Positions 60,886-64,000 of a stretch of 64,000 bases of DNA are shown in pieces. The position numbers and the translations under genes are program-made. The stretch's first letter is position 1. Every line of letters starts with the position of its first letter. Source of the DNA: Chitinophagaceae bacterium C216 (lineage in GTDB: Bacteria > Bacteroidota > Bacteroidia > Chitinophagales > Chitinophagaceae); assembly GCA_028485475.2 (NCBI GenBank), contig CP144143.1, positions 682,001-746,000 of the forward strand. The letters run 5' to 3'. Under the pieces are notes generated by a model that saw nothing but the letters and a program-made list of their open reading frames with translations, ran no database searches and was not told the DNA's origin.

Positions 60886-61359
60886 ATGAGTCAACATTAC
60901 GATCCTACTAAAGATATTTCTCCTTCAGCAGCATATCCTGAAGTAACTTTTCATCAACATCACGATGATAAAAGTTTTTACCGCCGCGTAAAAAGAACTA
61001 CTATCATTCTTTCTATTGTAACTGTGGTAGAGTTGCTGATAGGATTGCTGATATATAAACTGTTTTTAAACGGCACACCTAGCCCTGCATTTATTTTATT
61101 TTTGAAAGGAGTGGTATGTATCCTTACGCTGGCTAAAGCGTATTACATTGTAGCCGTATTTATGCACCTAGGCGATGAGATACGTAATTTCATACTTACT
61201 ATAGTGGTTCCGTTGTTGTTGTTTATATGGTTTATTATTGCGTTTCTATCCGACGGTAACTCTTACAAAAATCTTCGTAATACTTACGATAAACATCACG
61301 AAGAAACCACTATGCCTCAGCCACATACACCTCCAGCTGCTGAGCAACCTCAAAAGTAA
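60886..61359 (+). CDS. Cytochrome c oxidase subunit IV-like protein (CoxD/CyoD family)
   Basis: 157 residues: a hydrophilic N-terminus with His/Asp-rich residues (FHQHHDDKSFY), three membrane helices (about 45-65, 70-100 and 105-125) and a C-terminal His/Pro tail. The helix set with YYIVAVFMHLGDE is typical of the prokaryotic subunit IV family. Last gene of the operon, followed by a strong terminator. Confidence 0.85.
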   Translation: MSQHYDPTKDISPSAAYPEVTFHQHHDDKSFYRRVKRTTIILSIVTVVELLIGLLIYKLFLNGTPSPAFILFLKGVVCILTLAKAYYIVAVFMHLGDEIRNFILTIVVPLLLFIWFIIAFLSDGNSYKNLRNTYDKHHEETTMPQPHTPPAAEQPQK

Positions 61360-61382
61360 GATCGTATTAATTTTAAGATAAT

Positions 61383-61414
61383 ACGGCTATGCATAAACTG
61401 CATAGCCGTTTTTT
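61383..61414 (+). terminator. Rho-independent terminator of the act-cox operon
   Basis: A perfect ten-pair stem ACGGCTATGC/GCATAGCCGT (61383-61392 and 61400-61409) with a seven-base loop, followed by TTTTT and ATTTT. It lies 24 bases past the last oxidase gene. Confidence 0.9.
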
Positions 61415-61472
61415 ATTTTGAAGGGGAAAATACATGAGCATCACAACTTCTTATATTTACAAAAAAGAAAGT

Positions 61473-61859
61473 ATGGCACTCAGTAAACAGTTTTTCTTTA
61501 TAATTAGATTGCCCATCGCCATGTCATTTTTAGGACATGGGCTGGTACGAATTCCTAAACTTCAGGCATTCAGCAATTGGATGGTGCAGGAAATGGAGCC
61601 ATCAGGAATACCCTCAATATTACTCATACCGTATAGTTATATATTGCCGTTTGCAGAAGCGTTGCTGGGGGTATTGGTAATATTAGGCTATAAACCCCGA
61701 TATACCATTGCAGCTTCCATTATTTTAATCACTACGTTGATTTTCGGTAGTAGCATGATTGAAAACTGGGGGGCTATTCAGGCCCAACTGGTCCATGCGA
61801 TCTGTTTAATGTTTTTACTATGGTTGTATGAAAAGAATGAACGCTACGAGCTGAAATAG
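61473..61859 (+). CDS. DoxX-family membrane protein
   Basis: 128 residues from the ATG at 61473; an ATG at 61434 would add 13 residues. Four membrane segments with FLGHGLVRIPKLQAFSNWM and PFAEALLGVLVILG, typical of DoxX-like proteins. The family is linked to oxidoreductases and thiosulfate or redox metabolism, but the role here is open. It is convergent with the DUF4290 gene. Confidence 0.8.
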   Translation: MALSKQFFFIIRLPIAMSFLGHGLVRIPKLQAFSNWMVQEMEPSGIPSILLIPYSYILPFAEALLGVLVILGYKPRYTIAASIILITTLIFGSSMIENWGAIQAQLVHAICLMFLLWLYEKNERYELK

Positions 61860-61908
61860 ACGATTGGTGCTTTGTTGAGAAAGTGACATTTCTTTTAGTA
61901 AATAAAAA

Positions 61909-61946
61909 AAACGCCTGCTTTATCATAAATTATAAAGTAGGCGTTT
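61909..61946. terminator. Bidirectional terminator between DoxX and DUF4290 genes
   Basis: A 15-pair stem with one mismatch: AAACGCCTGCTTTAT (61909-61923) and ATAAAGTAGGCGTTT (61932-61946). It has an A-run on its left (a T-run on the minus strand) and TTGC on its right, so it can terminate both convergent genes. Confidence 0.8.
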
Positions 61947-61973
61947 TTGCTTACAAACTTTATCTATATTAAG

Positions 61974-62657
61974 TTAAAATCTTTTCTTCTTGTAATTGCC
62001 GTTGTTTCCGTTGTTACCGTTATTGCCGTTGCGACGGTTGCCATTGCCATTACGTTGTTGTTGCTGAAACTTGGTTTTTTTACCAAAGTTGTTGTTTTTG
62101 TTGCTAGCTTCCTGCTGACGGAATGATTTTACATACGGAGTATTGGTAAACTCTAACTTACCTCTGGTAATACTGCTTAATTCGGCTTGAATAGCATCGT
62201 CATGCACTATCTCCTTGTGCCAGTTATTATAGGCCAATTTCATGTAGTAAGCGATGGTATTAGCAAAACCCTGTCTTTTTTCCGGATCTTGTTCTTCCAG
62301 CGCTTTATTAATCACATCTTCCAGATTTTTACCTAAATGCGAGAATTTGGATGAACGTTTAGGGTAAGGAAGTGGCTTAGGTTTTGCTCTTAGCGTTTCT
62401 CGTGTAGGAATGGGATAAGGCGATTTTACGTCCAGTTTAAAATCCGATATTAAAAACAGATGATCCCAAAGCTTGTGCTTGAAATCTTCAACATTTTTCA
62501 GGTGCGGATTTAAAAATCCCATCAATTCTATTACGGCTTCTGCGTTTTTTTGTCTTCTTTCGGGGTCTTCAATGGTCAGGATGTGCTCTACCATTTTTTG
62601 AACATGCCTGCCATACTCGCGCATAGCCAGGGGATTTCTCGTTGTATTATATTCCAT
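61974..62657 (-). CDS. DUF4290-domain protein with Asn/Gly-rich tail
   Basis: 227 residues from the ATG at 62655-62657; the frame continues to 62693 with unrelated residues. The N-terminal DUF4290 region (about 1-180) is helical with MREYGRHVQKMVEHIL, IELMGFLNPHLKNVEDF and KLWDHLFLISDF. From about 195 the protein turns to Gln, then to a run of Arg-Asn-Gly and Asn-Asn-Gly units ending in KKKRF. Such tails bind RNA or nucleic acid in other proteins (inference). The function of DUF4290 is not known to me. An exact TATCTTTG element (62733-62740) lies upstream on the minus strand. Confidence 0.85.
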   Translation of the reverse strand: MEYNTTRNPLAMREYGRHVQKMVEHILTIEDPERRQKNAEAVIELMGFLNPHLKNVEDFKHKLWDHLFLISDFKLDVKSPYPIPTRETLRAKPKPLPYPKRSSKFSHLGKNLEDVINKALEEQDPEKRQGFANTIAYYMKLAYNNWHKEIVHDDAIQAELSSITRGKLEFTNTPYVKSFRQQEASNKNNNFGKKTKFQQQQRNGNGNRRNGNNGNNGNNGNYKKKRF

Positions 62658-62713
62658 AAAAAATTTTGGATGAAGCAAAAAATGTATCTGCAACTAAATC
62701 TTGTGTAGTACTA

Positions 62714-62721
62714 TACCTTTG
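62714..62721 (+). promoter_or_regulatory. -7 promoter element for the glycosyltransferase-like gene
   Basis: TACCTTTG, an exact TAnnTTTG, 45 bases before the ATG at 62767. It faces the DUF4290 element on the other strand. Confidence 0.55.
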
Positions 62722-62732
62722 CAGTTGTTGGG

Positions 62733-62740
62733 CAAAGATA
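62733..62740 (-). promoter_or_regulatory. -7 promoter element for the DUF4290 gene
   Basis: TATCTTTG on the minus strand, exact TAnnTTTG. Transcription would start near 62726 and run through the opposing promoter. Confidence 0.5.
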
Positions 62741-62766
62741 GAGGAAAATCATCTTATTTATTACTA

Positions 62767-63804
62767 ATGGCTATTATTTTAGACGTCCAGTATCATAAGG
62801 GCGATGCATATCAAAGATATTTAGAAAAAACACTTTTCGGTGCATTGGCAAAAGCTTTGCCAACAGAAAAATTTATTGCCCCCAATAATGAAGATTATGG
62901 TTTAAATAGTTTGAAAAACGTAACCACCACAACCTTTCCTCCCATCCAGGGGCTTTTTCTTAAAATGAAGAATGATAAGTGGTTACGCGCACAAAATGCT
63001 TCTGTTTTTATCAGTTTTACCCGTACATTGAAGACCTCTATACCATTAAAGCAGGTGCTGCTGATATCGACACACAACCCTAAGATTCAGGAAAAAGATT
63101 GGTCTCGGGCCGAGGCCATAGGATTGACGACCGTATCCTTAAAAACCGAATTTTCAACACAACTGCCGACTTTGGCATCAAGAATATTTCTGGCCGAAGG
63201 TTTTGTAACCGGCCCCGAAATATTGCCTGATGATGTGCAGCAACAACATATAAAAGAACAATTTACCGAAGGACTTGAGTTTTTTATAGCCACCGATTTT
63301 GATTGGAGTAAAGAAAAGCTAATACTGTTACTAAAGTCCTTTTCCCGATTGAAGAAGATGCAGCAAAGCAGCTGGAAACTCATGATTGTGGTGCGTTTCG
63401 GAGACGAAACCATTATGAATATGGCTCTGGAGCTGATCTCCACCTATAAATACCGAGCCGATGTGGTAATAACAGATGATGAACAACTATATGAAAAAAT
63501 AGCCGCTGCTTATGCACTTGTGAGTGTGGACAAAGAAGAAAAATTTCCGGTGGTTGTAGAAGAAGCTTTTCAGGTAAACACCCCTGCAATAGCCCTTCCT
63601 ACACAAGCCTTAAAAGATATGTACGGCGATATAGTGGTGTATCCTTTAGACTCAAACCATGATGCTATCGGTGATATGCTGATGCTGATGTACAAAGGAG
63701 AAACCTACCGACAAAGTTTAGCAAAACGTATTGCCGGACGCAAGAGTTCATATGGTGAGGAAAGCTTTATAAAGGCACTAAAACAAGTGCTAACAAATAC
63801 ATAG
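62767..63804 (+). CDS. Glycosyltransferase-like protein (GT-B type), unassigned
   Basis: 345 residues from the ATG at 62767; a TTG start at 62701 would place the promoter inside the gene. The two-domain layout with KLMIVVRFGD (about 220-229), VVITDDEQLYEKIAAAYALVSVDKEE (strands near 255-280) and FPVVVEEAFQVNTPAIAL recalls the C-terminal nucleotide-sugar half of GT4-type enzymes, including an acidic EE pair. The N-terminal half is weaker. It may be a sugar transferase with an unknown acceptor, or a catalytically lost relative. Confidence 0.6.
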   Translation: MAIILDVQYHKGDAYQRYLEKTLFGALAKALPTEKFIAPNNEDYGLNSLKNVTTTTFPPIQGLFLKMKNDKWLRAQNASVFISFTRTLKTSIPLKQVLLISTHNPKIQEKDWSRAEAIGLTTVSLKTEFSTQLPTLASRIFLAEGFVTGPEILPDDVQQQHIKEQFTEGLEFFIATDFDWSKEKLILLLKSFSRLKKMQQSSWKLMIVVRFGDETIMNMALELISTYKYRADVVITDDEQLYEKIAAAYALVSVDKEEKFPVVVEEAFQVNTPAIALPTQALKDMYGDIVVYPLDSNHDAIGDMLMLMYKGETYRQSLAKRIAGRKSSYGEESFIKALKQVLTNT

Positions 63805-63821
63805 CGGCAAGGATAAATACT

Positions 63822-63829
63822 TACTTTTG
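63822..63829 (+). promoter_or_regulatory. -7 promoter element for gldC
   Basis: TACTTTTG, an exact TAnnTTTG, 19 bases before the gldC ATG. Confidence 0.55.
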
Positions 63830-63848
63830 CACATTAAATTTTGAAATA

Positions 63849-64000
63849 ATGAAGTCTACGATAACCATTGATGTGAAAATGGACGAGAACCGCATTCCTG
63901 ATGCAATTGAGTGGAGTGCTACTGAAAGTACGGCCAGCAGACCTCAAAAAGCAAAGGCAATGATGGTTTCTTTCTGGGATGGTGCTGATAAAGCCGCATT
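63849..64000 (+). CDS. gldC: Gliding motility protein GldC, cut by the right edge
   Basis: The first 50 codons are present and open to the window edge. The N-terminus MKSTITIDVKMDENRIPDA followed by IEWSAT and the basic QKAKAMMVSFWDG segment match GldC, a small cytoplasmic protein (about 110 residues) needed for efficient gliding in Flavobacterium johnsoniae. The 3' half is missing. GldC occurs also in non-gliding Bacteroidota, so gliding is not proven. Confidence 0.85.
   Translation, partial: MKSTITIDVKMDENRIPDAIEWSATESTASRPQKAKAMMVSFWDGADKAA

Overview
The window reads as chromosomal DNA of an aerobic Bacteroidota bacterium, most likely Chitinophagaceae or a close relative (inference; no rRNA gene is present to place it). 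The signs are TAnnTTTG promoter elements just upstream of many starts, an alternative complex III/aa3 oxidase cluster, gliding gene gldC, DUF4290 and DUF4421 proteins, carboxypeptidase-regulatory-like repeats, tandem M16 peptidases and futalosine-pathway menaquinone synthesis.

Layout. 1-7.7 kb: thiL (cut by the left edge), an inositol-monophosphatase-like gene, a GH3-family protein, a LysE-type exporter, mtgA, thioredoxin, a pnuC-nadR-like NAD salvage pair, and an Nfu-type Fe-S scaffold. 7.9-12.1 kb: an OmpA-type outer-membrane protein, an ArsC/Spx-like reductase, a Tet-like MFS exporter and a single-domain asparaginase. 12.3-16.2 kb: a periplasmic PaoABC-type molybdenum aldehyde oxidoreductase. 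16.3-23.9 kb: a heavy-metal RND efflux operon (regulator, sensor, TolC, adaptor, pump) read leftward. 24.2-28.9 kb: GH20 hexosaminidase, type II NADH dehydrogenase, an AhpD-like protein and mqnC. 29.1-38.7 kb: aspartyl protease-PDZ, an M16 pair, a DUF4421 protein, a fused branched-chain ketoacid dehydrogenase E1, a Crp-like regulator, pirin and a small exported protein.

38.7-42.9 kb looks like an accessory island: long non-coding flanks around an EVE-like + PD-(D/E)XK protein (candidate modification-dependent restriction enzyme), a Pyr_excise-type DNA repair glycosylase and a small HExxH membrane protein. This is the strongest candidate for a little-described system here. 42.9-46.0 kb: a D-aminoacylase-like amidohydrolase, an exported protein and purN. 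46.4-61.4 kb: one long operon, actABCDEF-coxB-coxA-cyoE-two coxC-like genes-coxD, with a clear promoter and a strong terminator. 61.4-64.0 kb: DoxX, DUF4290, a glycosyltransferase-like protein and the start of gldC.

Together the respiratory genes give much of a menaquinone chain: type II NADH dehydrogenase feeds menaquinone (MqnC), which is oxidised by alternative complex III, which passes electrons to aa3 oxidase. No tRNA, rRNA, CRISPR array, integrase or insertion sequence was recognised.
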